The translations under genes were made by a program, and so were the position numbers. Positions 52,385 through 62,857 of a stretch of DNA of 64,000 nucleotides are shown here, one piece after another. Source of the DNA: Erinaceus europaeus (taxonomy: Eukaryota; Chordata; Mammalia; Eulipotyphla; Erinaceidae). The notes under the pieces were generated by a model that saw nothing but the letters and a program-made list of their open reading frames with translations, was not told where the DNA came from and did not search any database. The stretch's first letter is position 1. Each line of letters starts with the position of its first letter. The stretch spans positions 46,791,237 through 46,855,236 of the forward strand of contig NC_080185.1 of assembly GCF_950295315.1 (NCBI RefSeq). The letters run 5' to 3'.

Positions 52385-52545
52385 AGTGTACATGTCAGCA
52401 TGTGAAAAGACCGGGTTCAAGCCTCCGGTCTCCACCTGCAGGGGCAAAACTTTGTGAGAGGTGAAGTAGTGCTGCAGTTCTCTCTCTCTCTCTCTGTCTC
52501 TCTCTCCCTCACTCCCTCCCCCTCTTCCTCTTCTTTCTCTGCTTT
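52385..52545 (+). mobile_element. SINE-B, 5-prime truncated
   Basis: GGGTTCAAGCCTCCGGTC, CACCTGCAGGGGCAAAAC, GAAGTAGTGCTGCAG, CT-rich end. Confidence 0.82.
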
Positions 52546-52624
52546 CCCCCTTGTGGCAAAGATGGGTGTGATACAAATAAGTTAGGACCGTTGGATTAGA
52601 ACTGCATATCTGAGTTGATTAGAG

Positions 52625-52805
52625 GGGGCTATGGAGGGGGTTCGGAGGGATTTGGGGTACTTTGTGTGCTCTAGTGGTGGTGGCCAGTAGAGTAAGAGGG
52701 GCACACACTTTAGTGGAGGGCGAGGTGTGCTAATACTTACTTTGGAGAGATCTGAAATATGTACCCCTGAGCCAACAGTCTAGGAAAACAGCACTGACTC
52801 AAGAA
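52625..52805 (+). mobile_element. Old L1 3-prime UTR fragment
   Basis: GTGGAGGGCGAGGTGTGC, TATGTACCCCTGAGCCAAC, AGTCTAGGAAAAC; aligns with 47530-47650. Confidence 0.62.
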
Positions 52806-52913
52806 ATGATAAAACATCTTGTGTTGCTCAGGTGTTACTCATCCTAGTGAGCCCTAAACAGGTGAAGTAGATTCCGTGTATAAATACAGATAGTCTGTAA
52901 ATCAATATTAAAT

Positions 52914-53133
52914 CATCGCAAAGCGCAAGGAGCCGTATAAGAATCCCGGTTGGAGCTCTGGGTTCCCCAGCTGCAGGGGAGTCACTTCACAAGTGGTGAA
53001 GCAGGTCTGCAGGTGTCTCTCTTTCCTCCTCTCTGTCTTCCCCTCCTCTCTCCATTTCTCTCTGTCCTATCCAACAACGACAATATCAATAATAATAACA
53101 AATTAAATTATTAATAAAAATTTAAAACAAACA
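52914..53133 (+). mobile_element. SINE-A, 5-prime truncated
   Basis: CGCAAAGCGCAAGGAGCC, GGTTGGAGCTCTGGG, CAGGTCTGCAGGTGTC, AATATCAATAATAATAAC tail. AAATACAGAT occurs at about 52884 and 53139. Confidence 0.88.
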
Positions 53134-53149
53134 AACAAATACAGATGCT

Positions 53150-53750
53150 AGTGGACCGAAGTCTGCAAAAAAGAGCGCCAGAAGAGCTTCCTCCCAAGCC
53201 CCGCCTCACAGTGATTGGCGGACCATCCTCCCAATCAGCCCTCCTGCCTCTTTCTGAAACAGCCAATTACAAACCCTAAAAAAAAAAAAAAAAAAAAAAA
53301 AACCCTGAGAGCCTCCTGGGTACTAGACTGTTTACTACCCGGGGGGGGGGGGGGGGGGGGGGCCCGGAAGGGAAGGTACCGAAAGTGCGCGCGGCAGGGG
53401 AAGTGGGCGGGGCGGAACCTCGGCACGTACCAATCAGAGTGGCCGCTATCATCTCTCTCCCGCCTCCCCGCCAAGCGTGAGGCTTGCAGGGAGCTAGGCA
53501 GCTGTGCGAGGTGTCTTTCAGTTCCCGCGCGGTGATACTGGTGTCACCGCATCCCAGCTGAGAGGACGTGTTCTTGCCCCAGGCTGGACTTAGAGGCGCT
53601 TGGTGCTGGAGCCTATTCAGCCCTCTGCTTCCCAGGAGGTGGTCCTGGTGGGGTTTGGTGGAACCATCTCCTAAGGTGCTGGCTGGAGTTCTGGCCGAGA
53701 TAAAAGGGGTGGCTGGCTGATTACCACCCCCTTACAGGGACCCATTTGAA
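53150..53750. promoter_or_regulatory. CpG-rich promoter candidate
   Basis: The clearest promoter-like block. CCAAT-type boxes occur in both orientations: GTGATTGGCGG (53212), CCAATCAGC (53231), GCCAATTAC (53262), CCAATCAGAG (53430). There is an ETS-like CCGGAAGGG (53364), a tandem GC box GGGCGGGGCGG (53405), many CpG sites (GTGCGCGCGGC, TTCCCGCGCGGTG), and no TATA box. A 22-base G run (53341-53362) and a poly-A tract (53278-53302) sit inside. This layout fits a housekeeping, possibly divergent, promoter with a first non-coding exon nearby. Which strand is transcribed and which gene cannot be told; no downstream coding exon was recognised on either side within the window. Confidence 0.55.
53341..53362 (+). 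repeat. (G)22 homopolymer
   Basis: An uninterrupted G run inside the CpG-rich block; able to form G-quadruplex-type structures and prone to sequencing length error. Confidence 0.95.
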
Positions 53751-53852
53751 ATTAACACGAAATAATGAAATATCTATTTAGCCTTGAATTGCTTTTCTAA
53801 CCTATGTTCCTAAATCTAGTTAACTATAAATTTAGATGGGACAGGATTTCTT

Positions 53853-54059
53853 AAATCATTGTTTTATTATCTTTATTTATTGGATAAAGACAGCCAGAAA
53901 TCGAGGGGGAAGAGGGTGATAGGGAGAGAGACAGACACCTTCAACACTGTTTTACCACTTATAAAGCTTTTCACTTGCAGGTGGGGACCAGGGGCTTGAA
54001 CCCGGGTCCTGCACATTTTACATATGCATTTAACCAGGTGTACCACCACCCGGACCCTT
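53853..54059 (-). mobile_element. SINE-B, minus strand, perfect 15-bp TSD
   Basis: TTTATTGGATAAAGACAGCC, GTGGGGACCAGGGGCTTGAACC, TTTAACCAGGTGTACCACC. The TSD GGGACAGGATTTCTT lies at 53838-53852 and 54060-54074. It landed right at the tail of the L1-beta. Confidence 0.96.
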
Positions 54060-54280
54060 GGGACAGGATTTCTTTATTGGGGGATTAATGTTTCACAGTC
54101 AACAGTAAATACAATAGTTTGTATATGCATAACATACAACTCCCACTAGGTCCTCTGCCATTATGTTCCAGGACCAGAACCCTTCCCCCTACTCACCCCA
54201 GAGTCTTTTACATTGGTGCAATACACCAACTCCAGTCCAAGCTCTGCTTAGTGTTTTCTGATCTTGCTTTTCAACTTATT

Positions 54281-55750
54281 TATTTATTTATTTATTTATT
54301 TAATAAAGGAGACATTAACAAAACTGTAGGATAGGAGGGGTACAACTCCACACAATTCCCACCACCAGATCTCTGTATCCCATCCCCCCCCTGACAGCTT
54401 TCCCATTCTCTATCCCTCTGGGAGTATGGACCCAAGGTCATTGTGGGGTGCACAAGGTGGAAGGTCTGGCTTCTGTAATATCTTCCCTGCTGAACATGGG
54501 CGTTGACTGGTCGATCCATACTCCCAGTCTGCCTCTCTCCCTAGTATGGTGGGTCTCTGGGGAAGCAGAGCTCCAGGGCACATTGGTGGGGTCATCAGTC
54601 CAGGGAAGTCTGATCAGCATGCTGCTGACATCTGGAACCTGGTGGCTGAAAAGAGAGTTAACATACAAAGCCAAACAAATTGTTGAACAGTTATGGACCT
54701 GAAGGCTGGGATAATGCAGATGAAGTGTTGGGGGGTACTCTGAAGACTCTTGTGTACTTCTGCTTTCAGGTATATATTTTGCCCTAGTTTATGGATACGT
54801 GTGAACATATACTCTATTTTAGGGGACCTGGTCTATATCTAGGTTTTGGGACTTTGTTAGGAAGTGAACCACCTGGGATGGAATTAGAGAATACTATGAA
54901 AGGAAAGGTCTCACCTGAGTGATGAAGCTGAAGGGTTGTCATTCCACACCTGAAGTCTCTGAACACAGTTTGAAGTGAAGCATGCTGGGGTGGCACTCAT
55001 TACGTTGATTAGGTTGCGATCAATGGATGCAATATTATTTGATTTGAGAGAAGCATGCAGGAAAGTGGGCCCCACCCTAAGGTTCCAGGACTGGGAGAAA
55101 TATAGACTCTATAGTGGAAATGTGAGGTTCCTGCTGTCTTAGGGTTCAAGAAGACAATGGATAGTTATTGTTATCATCACATTATTTGGTAAGTGGGTTA
55201 ACTTTGAAAAGTCCCTTTGTTAGGGTTTGCTGTATAATACCCAGTATCTTGTATATAGCTGTGCCACCAGGTGCTTCTGTTCTCTCTGGTCTAGGCTTTT
55301 GAGAGAGTCAACATATCAAAGATTCAGCCTATGTATTAAAAAGACTCAGTCTGTGTTTTAAAAAGTTCGAGACATACAATCAATTTCCCCTCTCATATAT
55401 TAATTAAATAGTGATTTATATGACTGCAATTTAATAGGAGTGTACAAAAACACCATTCCCACCACCAAAAGACTGTGTCCCAAACCCCCCCCCCCCAGCC
55501 CCGGGAAGTCGTATGTCCACCCTCCCCCTCACCACAGTGTTTTTACTTTGGTGCCCTACTCTAGATTTAGTCAGATCCTGCTTTGAGTTTCCCTTTCTGA
55601 TCTTCTTTCTCAACTTCTGTTGATGAGTGGGATCATCCCATACTCATCTTCATCTTTCTGACTTAGCTTACTTAACATAATTCCTTCTAGTTCCATCCAA
55701 GATGGGTCAGAGAAGGTGGGTTCATTGTTCTTAATAGCTGCATAGTGCTC
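54281..55750 (-). mobile_element. L1-alpha, minus strand, nested inside L1-beta
   Basis: Tail (TTTA)n, AGGAGACATTAACAAAACTG, CCACCACCAGATCTCTG, full 1.3-kb UTR, then ORF2 end breaking at AGCTGCATAGTGC. Both edges join L1-beta sequence (TTTTCAACTT on the left, GTGAGTGAGAACATACC on the right). Confidence 0.93.
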
Positions 55751-55903
55751 TGTGAGTGAGAACATACCATATTCATCTTTCTGTTTTGGACTTATCTCAC
55801 TTAACATGATTCCTTGGAGCTCCATCCAAGATGGGCTGAAAACAGTGAAATCACCAATTTTTAATAGCTGAGTAGTATTCCCTTGTGTATCTATACACCA
55901 CAA
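55610..55903 (-). pseudogene. Accidental in-frame fusion of two L1 ORF2 tails
   Basis: The frame reads a beta-type tail (DFTVFSPSWMELQGIMLSEI, KDEYGMF) and then an alpha-type tail (YAAIKNNEPTFSDPSWMELE, KDEDEYGMIPLINRS). It looks like an internal duplication but is the 5-prime truncation point of the nested L1-alpha (about 55750). Not a gene. Confidence 0.9.
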
Positions 55904-56232
55904 CTTACTAAGCCACTCATCTGTTGTTGGACACCTGGGTTGCTTCCTGGGTTCCTGGCTATTACAAATTGTGCTGCAGTGAACATAGGTATAAACCTAT
56001 CTTTTAGATGGGCATGTTTGGTTCGTTAGGATATATCCCTAGGAGAGGAACTGCAGGATCATAGGGTAGGTCCATTTCTAGACTTCTCAGAGTTTTCCAG
56101 ATTGCTCTCCACAGGGATTGGACCGGTTGATGGTCCCATTAGCAGTGCAGGAGGGTTCCCTTGACCCCACAACCTCCCCAGCATTTGTATGACATTCTTA
56201 CAGGAGTGAAGTGGTATCTCGTCTTTATTTGT

Positions 56233-56519
56233 TTTTTTTTTAATTTTATTTTTATTTATTTATTCCCTTTTGTTGCCCTTGTTGTTTTATTGTTGTAGTT
56301 ATTATTGTTGTCGTCGTTGTTGGATAGGACAGAGAGAAATGGAGAGAGGAGGGGAAGACAGAGAGGAGAAGAGAAAGACAGACACCTGCAGACCTGCTTC
56401 ACTGCCTGTGAAGCGACTCCCCTGCAGGTGGGGAGCCGGGGTTCGAACCGGGATCCTTATGCCGGTCCTTGTGCTTTGCGCCACCTGCGCTTAACCCGCT
56501 GAGCTACAGCCCGACTCCC
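56233..56519 (-). mobile_element. SINE-A inside L1-beta ORF2, perfect 15-bp TSD
   Basis: CCCTTTTGTTGCCCTTG, GGTTCGAACCGGGATCC, CCACCTGCGCTTAACCC. The TSD CTCGTCTTTATTTGT lies at 56218-56232 and 56520-56534. Confidence 0.97.
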
Positions 56520-56645
56520 CTCGTCTTTATTTGTATTTCTCTGACAATGACATGGAGCATTTTTTCATGTTTGTTGGCCTTTTGTATATCTTCTATGGTG
56601 GATATTCTGTTCATGTTCTCTCACCATTTTTGGATGGGGTCATTT

Positions 56646-56941
56646 TTTTTTTTCTGCCTCTAGGGTTATCGAGGGGCTCAGTGCCTGCACTAAGAATCCA
56701 CTGCTCCTGGTGGCCGTTTTTTCACATTTTTGTTGTCCTTGTTATTGCTGCTGTTGTTGGATAGGACAGAGAAATTGAGAGAGGAGGGGAAGACAGAGAG
56801 GGGGAGAGAAATATATACACCTGCAGACCTGCTTCACTACTTGTGAAGCGACTCCCCCCCAGCAGGTGGGGAGCCAGGGCCTCCAACCAGGATCCTTATG
56901 CAGGTCCTTGCACTTAACCAGCTGCCCTACCACCGGCCCCC
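56646..56941 (-). mobile_element. SINE-A-long, minus strand
   Basis: CTGCCTCTAGGGTTATCGAGG, AAGAATCCACTGCTCCTGG, GGATAGGACAGAG, GGGCCTCCAACCAGGATCC, head complement. It marks the end of recognisable L1-beta. Confidence 0.92.
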
Positions 56942-57450
56942 TTTATAACCCTTCTTAAGTTACACCAGGGCCCACTTTTCATTGGCCCAATGGAGTAAAC
57001 TCCTCCCCCTTCATATAGTGCAGGAAAAAAAAAGGGGGGGGAAGGGATCCCTTCACCATGTGAATCTATTTCACGTGTGCAAATACAGTGAAAATAAAAT
57101 ACTCTCCAGGACTCTGTGTCCTGCATTTTCCCTCAGCAGTGGTCCGGCTGAAACCAGGGTGTTGCCCATGGCGAAGTAGCACACTATTGCAAATGAGCTA
57201 TTTCAAAAGTCCTATACTACACATTTTCCTATATATTCCATTGTGATCTGTCTACATTTAGGAAAAGTGGGGGGGGGGCAGGGACACACTATCACAAGAA
57301 AAAAAAAAGAAGAGGAAGAAGGAAAAAAAAAGGAAGAAGAAGGAGAAGGAGAAGAAATACCTCTCTTGCACTGGAAGTAAAATAAAATGACAGTTTGGCT
57401 AATTATCAGCTATGCTGTATACTGGTTATACAGTCTTAGGTGTTTGTGCT
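56942..57450. other. Spacer with purine-rich tract
   Basis: CAGTGAAAATAAAATACTCTCC near 57090 is vaguely LTR-like, but no boundaries were found. A GA/GAAGAA tract lies at 57298-57358. No gene recognised. Confidence 0.4.
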
Positions 57451-57468
57451 TTTAGGAATTATTCATCA

Positions 57469-57648
57469 GATGTGTGGTGGTTGTGCACCCGGTTTGTGTG
57501 CATGTGTTACCATGTCTAAGAACCTGGGTTCAAGCCCTCAGCCCCCACCTGCAGGGAACTTCATGAGTAGTGAAGCAATGCTTCATTGTCTTGCTTTCTC
57601 CTTCTCTCTCTCTCTCCCCTTTCATTTTCTCTGCTAGAAAATAATACA
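57469..57648 (+). mobile_element. SINE-B with TSD
   Basis: GTGGTGGTTGTGCACCCGG head, GGGTTCAAGCCCTCAG, CT-rich end. AGGAATTATTCATC and AAGAAATTATTCAA are a loose TSD. Confidence 0.85.
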
Positions 57649-57840
57649 AAGAAATTATTCAATGTTATATAGCTATTACATATCAATAAATCTAGAAAAA
57701 TTAAGTTGACAAACTAAGATCTGTAAGAGGGAGACAGAGAACAGAACAGAGAACAATAGCTTACTACACTGGCTATAATTCTCTTTATTGAAATATATTT
57801 CTTTGTAAAAACAGTGCCTACTAATAAAAAATTTCAGTTG

Positions 57841-58043
57841 TGGGTGGTGGCGCACATGGTTGAGCGCATGTGTTAAAATGCACAAGGACCCAAGTTCAAG
57901 TCCCCGGTCCCCACCTGCAGGGGGGAAGCTTTTGTGAGTGGTGAAGCAGGACTGCAGGTGTCTCTCTTTCTCTCTCCTATCTATCCCTACCCCCTTGATG
58001 TCTGGCTGTATCTATCCAATAAATAAAGATAATAAAACTTAAA
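57841..58043 (+). mobile_element. SINE-B, perfect 14-bp TSD
   Basis: GTGGGTGGTGGCGCACATGG head, AAGTTCAAGTCCCCGG, CTATCCAATAAATAAAGATA end. The TSD AAAAATTTCAGTTG lies at 57827-57840 and 58043-58056. Confidence 0.96.
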
Positions 58044-58099
58044 AAAATTTCAGTTGCTAATAAAGATCAAAGCAATTAAAATTTTAAATGATACTCCTT

Positions 58100-58715
58100 T
58101 TAAAAAATATATATTTATTCACTTTTGCTGCCCTTGCAATTGAATTTTTAATTTTTATATTATTTATTTATTTGAAATATTTATTTATTTCCTTTTTGTT
58201 GCCCTTGTTGTTTTATTGTTGTAGTTATTATTGTTGTCTGTCTTCATTGTTGGATAGGACAGAGAGAAATGGAGAGAGGAGGGGAAGACAGAGATGGGGA
58301 GAGAAAGATAGACACCTGCAGACCTGTTTCACTGTGAAGAGACTCCCCTGCAGGTGGGGAGCCAGGGGCTGGAACCGGGATTCTTATGCTGTTCCTTGCG
58401 CTTTGCGCCACGTGCACTTAACCCGCTGCATTACCGCCCGACTCCCTATTTATTTATTTATTCCCTTTTGTTGCCCTTGTTGTTTTATTGTTGTAGTTAT
58501 TACTGATGTCGTCCTTGTTGGATAGGACAGAGAGAAATGGAGAGAGGAGGGAAGACAGAGAGGGGGAGAGAAAGACAGACACCTGCATACCTGCTTCACT
58601 TGTGAAGCGACTCTCCTGCAGATGGGGAGTTGGGAGCTGGAACCAGGATCCTTAAGCCGGTTCTTGAACTTCGCACTATGTGCGCTTAACCCACTGCACT
58701 ACCGCCAACTCCCTT
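58100..58715 (-). mobile_element. Two or three SINE-A copies in series, minus strand
   Basis: A short SINE-A tail (58100-58134), a complete copy (about 58165-58446, head end CCGCCCGACTCCC), and a second copy (about 58447-58715, head end ACCGCCAACTCCC). Probably one inserted in the tail of another. Confidence 0.9.
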
Positions 58716-58915
58716 TTTTATTCTTTTTGTGGCAGAATATAGCTGTTTCTCATTTTTTATTCTCCTTTGTAGGATAAGAATGTTGACTATAAATTGCTCT
58801 TAGACTAATAGCCAGGAATGAAAGATTTGAACTGAGCACATCTGGAGATGAGAGAAATAACTAATGACATATTCAGACTAGACTGTCCTCTCATTTTCCT
58901 TTTAAAAATTCAATT
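58716..58915. other. Short unassigned spacer
   Basis: Nothing recognised. Confidence 0.4.
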
Positions 58916-58917
58916 GC

Positions 58918-59193
58918 TGGGAGTCGGGCGGTAGCACGGGGGTTAAGCGCGAAGTGCAAGGACCCGTGTAAAGATCCCGGTTCGAGGCCCGGCTCCCCAC
59001 CTGCAGGGGCATCACTTCGCAGGCAGTGAAGCAGGTCTGCAGGTGTCTTTCTCTCCCCCTCTCTGTCTTCCCCTCCTCTCTCCATTTCTCTCTGTCCTAA
59101 CAACGATGACATCATCAACAACAACAATAATAACTACAACAATAAAAAAACAACAAGGGCAACAAAAGGGAAAATAAATACAAATGAAAAAAA
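58918..59193 (+). mobile_element. SINE-A
   Basis: GGGAGTCGGGCGGTAGCAC head with a small deletion, GGTTCGAGGCCCGG box-B region, full CAACAATAATAAC tail. Confidence 0.95.
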
Positions 59194-59330
59194 GTAGTTT
59201 CATGGAAAGCCACTGTACAGTGCAGTAAGGTCTCAGGAAAGACCAGGTATTGTTCTACATTTATTGCCAAACATGTCCTTTGCATGAGTTACAAGTTATT
59301 ATATACTTTCCATTTAAAAGAGTGGATCAA

Positions 59331-59617
59331 GGGAGCCGGGCGGTGGCGCAGTGGGTTGAGCGCACATGGCGCAAAGCGCAAGGACTTGTCTAAGGATTCG
59401 GGTTCGAGCCCCGTCTCCCCACCTGCAGGAGCGTCCCTTCACAGGTGGTGAAGCAGGTCTGCAGGTGTCTTTTTCTCCCCCTCTCTGTCTTCCTCTACTC
59501 TCTTGATTTCTCTCTGTCCTATCAAATAACAATGACAACAGCAACAACAACAATACCAACAACGACAATAAACAACAAGGGAAACAAAAGGGGAAAAATT
59601 TAAAAATAAATAGATAA
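59331..59617 (+). mobile_element. SINE-A with TSD
   Basis: GGGAGCCGGGCGGTGGCGC head, GGTTCGAGCCCCG box B, full tail. AAAAGAGTGGATCAA (59316-59330) and AAAAGACTGGACCAA (about 59617-59631) are the diverged TSD. Confidence 0.95.
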
Positions 59618-59631
59618 AAAGACTGGACCAA

Positions 59632-60072
59632 ATTGGAACATCTCTACCCAATTTTAAAAATTCAAGCACAATCTGATTGGTCCGATTTGGCTGGATAATT
59701 CTTCCTTGTCTAAACTGTAATTGCTGGAGTTCAGACTGTTAAGGTACTGACCTACATGGTGGCAGAGGGTCTACCACACTGGACCCAGTGACATTTCTAA
59801 GAGAAGATGATAGTTTTGTCCTCTAGGAAGATTCCTCAAAACTTGCCTGCCATATATGTGTTTAAGGGGTACTATGTATTAGCAAAAATGGGAAGGACTA
59901 TACAAATGCAATCAAACCATAGGCATATTTTTCATTGTAAAAACCTTAAAACATGATAAAAAGCAAACGTTGTGTATTTCATCTTGGTTGTCAAGCATTA
60001 ACTTTGTGTGTGTGTGTGTGTTTAATTATCAACAGTGCTTAAGCATAGATATGAATGTTGAAATAAAACAAA
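59632..60072. other. Unassigned spacer with short (TG)n
   Basis: (TG)n at about 60005-60021. No gene or clear repeat. Confidence 0.45.
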
Positions 60073-60073
60073 T

Positions 60074-60357
60074 TATTTATTTATTTATTTTCCCTTTTGT
60101 TGCCCTTGTTTTTTTTAATTGTTGTTGTACATATTATTGTTGTTATTATTGATGTCATCGTTGTTAGATAGGACAGAGAGAGCTGGAGAGAGGAAGGGAA
60201 GACAGAGGGGGAGAGAAAGATAGACACCTTGCAGACCTGCTTCACCGCTTGTGAAGCAAACCCCCTGTAGGTGGTGATTCGGTGTCTTAAACCAGGATCC
60301 TTACGCCAGCCCTTGCGCTGTGGGCTACTTGCACTTAACCCACTGCGCCTGACTCTC
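60074..60357 (-). mobile_element. SINE-A, minus strand
   Basis: CCCTTTTGTTGCCCTTG, AGATAGGACAGAGAG, CTTAAACCAGGATCC, CACTTAACCCACTGCGCC. Confidence 0.92.
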
Positions 60358-60704
60358 GAATCTTGAAATTTAAGGGTTGGAAGAACTGTGAAACAGTCCA
60401 ACAAAGTAACAGGTTTGATTCACATCAGGAAGACTCTTTGGACCCACATTAAATACATCTTTTTTGCCACCCTACAAAAACCAAACCGAGTCAAAGCAAG
60501 CCCAGGTGCAATCACTTAATTGTGAGGGTCACGTTAACCTTTAAGGGGAGGAAGGGCTTATTGGGTGCCAGGCTCTGAGCTGAGAGCTTTATTTCCATCC
60601 AGCACCTGGCTTAAACTATGGTTTCCTTTCACATGGGGTGTGTGTGTAAAGAGTGTAGGAAGATTAGTGTCAACACAATTTTGTCTCTGATGTTTCCACC
60701 ATTT
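60358..60704. other. Spacer with a possible MIR remnant
   Basis: TTGGGTGCCAGGCTCTGAGC near 60560 resembles the core of an ancient mammalian MIR element. Too short to be certain. Confidence 0.35.
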
Positions 60705-60719
60705 ATGAACACATCTTCT

Positions 60720-60978
60720 TTTTTTAATTTATTTATTCACTTTTGTTGCCTTGCTGCTTTATTGTTGTAGTCGTTGTTGGATAGGACAGAGAGAAATGGA
60801 GACAGGAGGGGGAAGACAGAGAGGGGGAGAGAAAGAGAGACACCTGCAGACCTGCTTCACCGCCTGTGAAGGGACTCCCCTTCAGATGGGGAGCTGGGGG
60901 CTCCAACCCGGATCCTTCCGCAGGTCTTTGTGCTTTGCGCCAAGTGCGCTTAACCCGCTGTGCTACCGCCTGACTCCC
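60720..60978 (-). mobile_element. SINE-A, minus strand, perfect 15-bp TSD
   Basis: CACTTTTGTTGCCTTGC, GGATAGGACAGAGAG, GGGGGCTCCAACCCGGATCC, head complement. The TSD ATGAACACATCTTCT lies at 60705-60719 and 60979-60993. Confidence 0.97.
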
Positions 60979-60993
60979 ATGAACACATCTTCT

Positions 60994-61267
60994 AAGACAG
61001 GTCCTTCATGGTTATTTCTGCTATCACAAACTTGGGAAAGGTTCCTACCCACTCACCAAAACAACCCCCATTTCTCTTATCTTGCTTCTTGATCCAGGTC
61101 AAGTATAAATACCTCCAAATCACCACCTTCTTTCCCTGTGGAAATCAGTTCATAGAAACTTGAGAGTGAACCTGCCACCTTGTTTCCCAGCCTGCCCCCC
61201 TTTTCTGGGCTTCTGAAAGCACCCCACCAGTCCTCACTTGGTGTCACCATTAACCCCTTCCTGGCTG
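60994..61267. other. Unassigned spacer
   Basis: About 270 bp; nothing recognised. Confidence 0.45.
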
Positions 61268-61396
61268 CTCTTCTTTTTTAATTTTTTATTTATAAAAAGG
61301 AAACACTGACAAAACCATAGGATATGATGGCCACATTTTCGCACAATTCCCACCACCAGACCTCCATACCTCATCCCCTTTAGCTTTCCTATTCTT
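61268..61396 (-). mobile_element. L1-gamma/alpha 3-prime tip, minus strand
   Basis: TTTATTTATAAAAAGGAAAC, ACTGACAAAACCATAGG, CCACCACCAGACCTCC, TAGCTTTCCTATTC. It abuts the L1-beta tail. Confidence 0.85.
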
Positions 61397-61399
61397 TTT

Positions 61400-62752
61400 T
61401 TTAAAAAAAATTTTTTAAATTTATTTCTTTATTGGGGAATTAATGTTTTACATTCAACAGTAAATACAATAGTTTGTACATGCATAACATTCCCCAGTTT
61501 CCCATTTAACAATACAACCCCCACTATGTCATTTATCATCCTTCATGGACCTGTATTCTCCCCACCCACCCACCCCAGAGTCTTTTACTTGGGGGCAATA
61601 CACCAGTTCCAGTTCAGGTTCTACTTGTGTTTTCTTTTCTGATCTTGTTTTTCAACTTCTGCCTGAGAATGAGATCATCCCATATTCATCCTTCTGTTTC
61701 TGACTTATTTCACTCAACACGATTTTTTCAAGGTCCATCCAAGATCGGCTGAAAACAGTGAAGTCACTGTTTTTTATAGCTGAGTAGTATTCCATTGTGT
61801 ATATATACCACAACTTGCTCAGCCACTCATCTGTTGTTGGACACCTGGGTTGCTTCAAGGTTTTGGCTATTACAAATTGTGCTGCCAAGAACATATGTGT
61901 ACACAGATCTTTTTGGATGGATGTGTTGAGTTCCTTAGGATATATCCCCAGGAGAGGGATTGCAGGGTCATAGGGTAGGTCCATTTTTAGCCTTCTGAGA
62001 GTTCTCCAGACTGTTCTCCACAGAGGTTGGACCAATTGACATTCCCACCAGCAGTGCAGGAGGGTCCCTTTGACCCCACACCCTCTCCAGCATTTGCTGC
62101 TGTTACCTTTTCTGATGTATGACATTCTCACAGGAGTGAAGTGATATCTCATTGTTGTCTTTATTTGCATTTCTCTGACAATCAGAGACTTGGAGCATTT
62201 TTTCATGTGTTTCTCAGCCTTTTGGATCTCTTCTGTGATGAATATTCTGTCCATGTTCTCCCCCCCCCCATTTTTGGATGGGGTTATTTGTTGTCTTGTT
62301 GTTGAGTCTGGCAAGCTCTTTATATATGTTGGTTATTAAACTCTTATCTGATGTATGACATGTAAAGATCTTCTCCCATTCTGTGAGGGGTCTCTTGGTT
62401 TGGGTAGTGGTTTCTTTTGCTGTGAAGAAGCTTTGTAATTTGATGTAGTCCCATAGGTTTATACTTGCCTTAGTCTTCTTTGTAATTGGATTCGTTTCAT
62501 TGAAAATGTCTTTAAAATTAATGCAGAAAAGAGTTCTGCCAATATTTTCCTCTAAGTATTTGATAGTTTGTGGTCTAACAACCAAGTCCTTGATCCACTT
62601 GGAATTTACTTTTGTATTTGGTGAAATAGAGTGATTCAGTTTCATTCTTCTGCATGTTTCAACCCATTGTTTCCAACACCATTTGTTGAAGAGACTCTGC
62701 TTTCCCCAGGTAATAGTCTGGGCCCCTTTGTCAAAGATTAGATGTCCATAGG
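61400..62752 (-). mobile_element. L1-beta, minus strand: UTR plus ORF2 C-terminal third
   Basis: Tail complement, short UTR (61400-61651: GGGGAATTAATGTTTTAC, ATACAATAGTTTGTACATG, CAGAGTCTTTTACTTGGGGG), then ORF2 to 62752, where retroviral LTR leader begins. This is the best L1-beta reference in the window. Confidence 0.95.
61652..62752 (-). pseudogene. L1-beta ORF2 C-terminal remnant, one frame break
   Basis: About 365 residues of the reverse-transcriptase protein C-terminal third in two overlapping frames. Upstream frame: FNKWCWKQWVETCRRMKLNH, NSKWIKDLVVRPQTIKYLEE, NETNPITKKTKASINLWDYI. Downstream frame: the Cys-rich motif [18 protein letters not shown] (C-x3-C-x7-H-x4-C) near 62040-62092, [49 protein letters not shown] stop. 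The frame changes near a 10-base C run at about 62261-62270, a likely slip or sequencing-sensitive site. Endonuclease and catalytic RT parts are absent, so it is non-functional. Confidence 0.94.
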
Positions 62753-62857
62753 TGTGGGGCCTCAACATCTGGCGCTCAATGTGTCCCGCACTCACGCCCA
62801 GCCTGAGGTCCAGAAAGGCAGCCCAGACACAGGTAAGTGGCATCCACCCACCTCTGT
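62753..62857 (-). mobile_element. Retroviral leader fragment downstream of the primer site
   Basis: On the minus strand this follows the primer-binding site (GGTGGGTGGATGCCACTTAC ... GGCTGGGCGTGAGTGCGGG). It ends GAGCGCCAGATGTTGA, where L1-beta starts. No gag start or packaging element recognised. Confidence 0.65.

Larger units (their letters stand above)
54070..56645 (-). mobile_element. L1-beta, minus strand, opened by L1-alpha and SINE-A
   Basis: Three surviving parts: 3-prime UTR (54070-54280: GGGGGATTAATGTTTCAC, GTTCCAGGACCAGAACCC, TCTTGCTTTTCAACTT), ORF2 end (about 55751-56232) and a more upstream ORF2 piece (56520-56645). Comparison with the intact L1-beta at 61400-62752 shows the pieces are collinear once the inserted L1-alpha and SINE-A are removed. 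Confidence 0.93.

Noticed and set aside
57040..57180. LTR around AAAATAAAATACTCTCC
   Set aside because: A single AATAAA and a CT-rich stretch without ends, TSD or second copy are insufficient.
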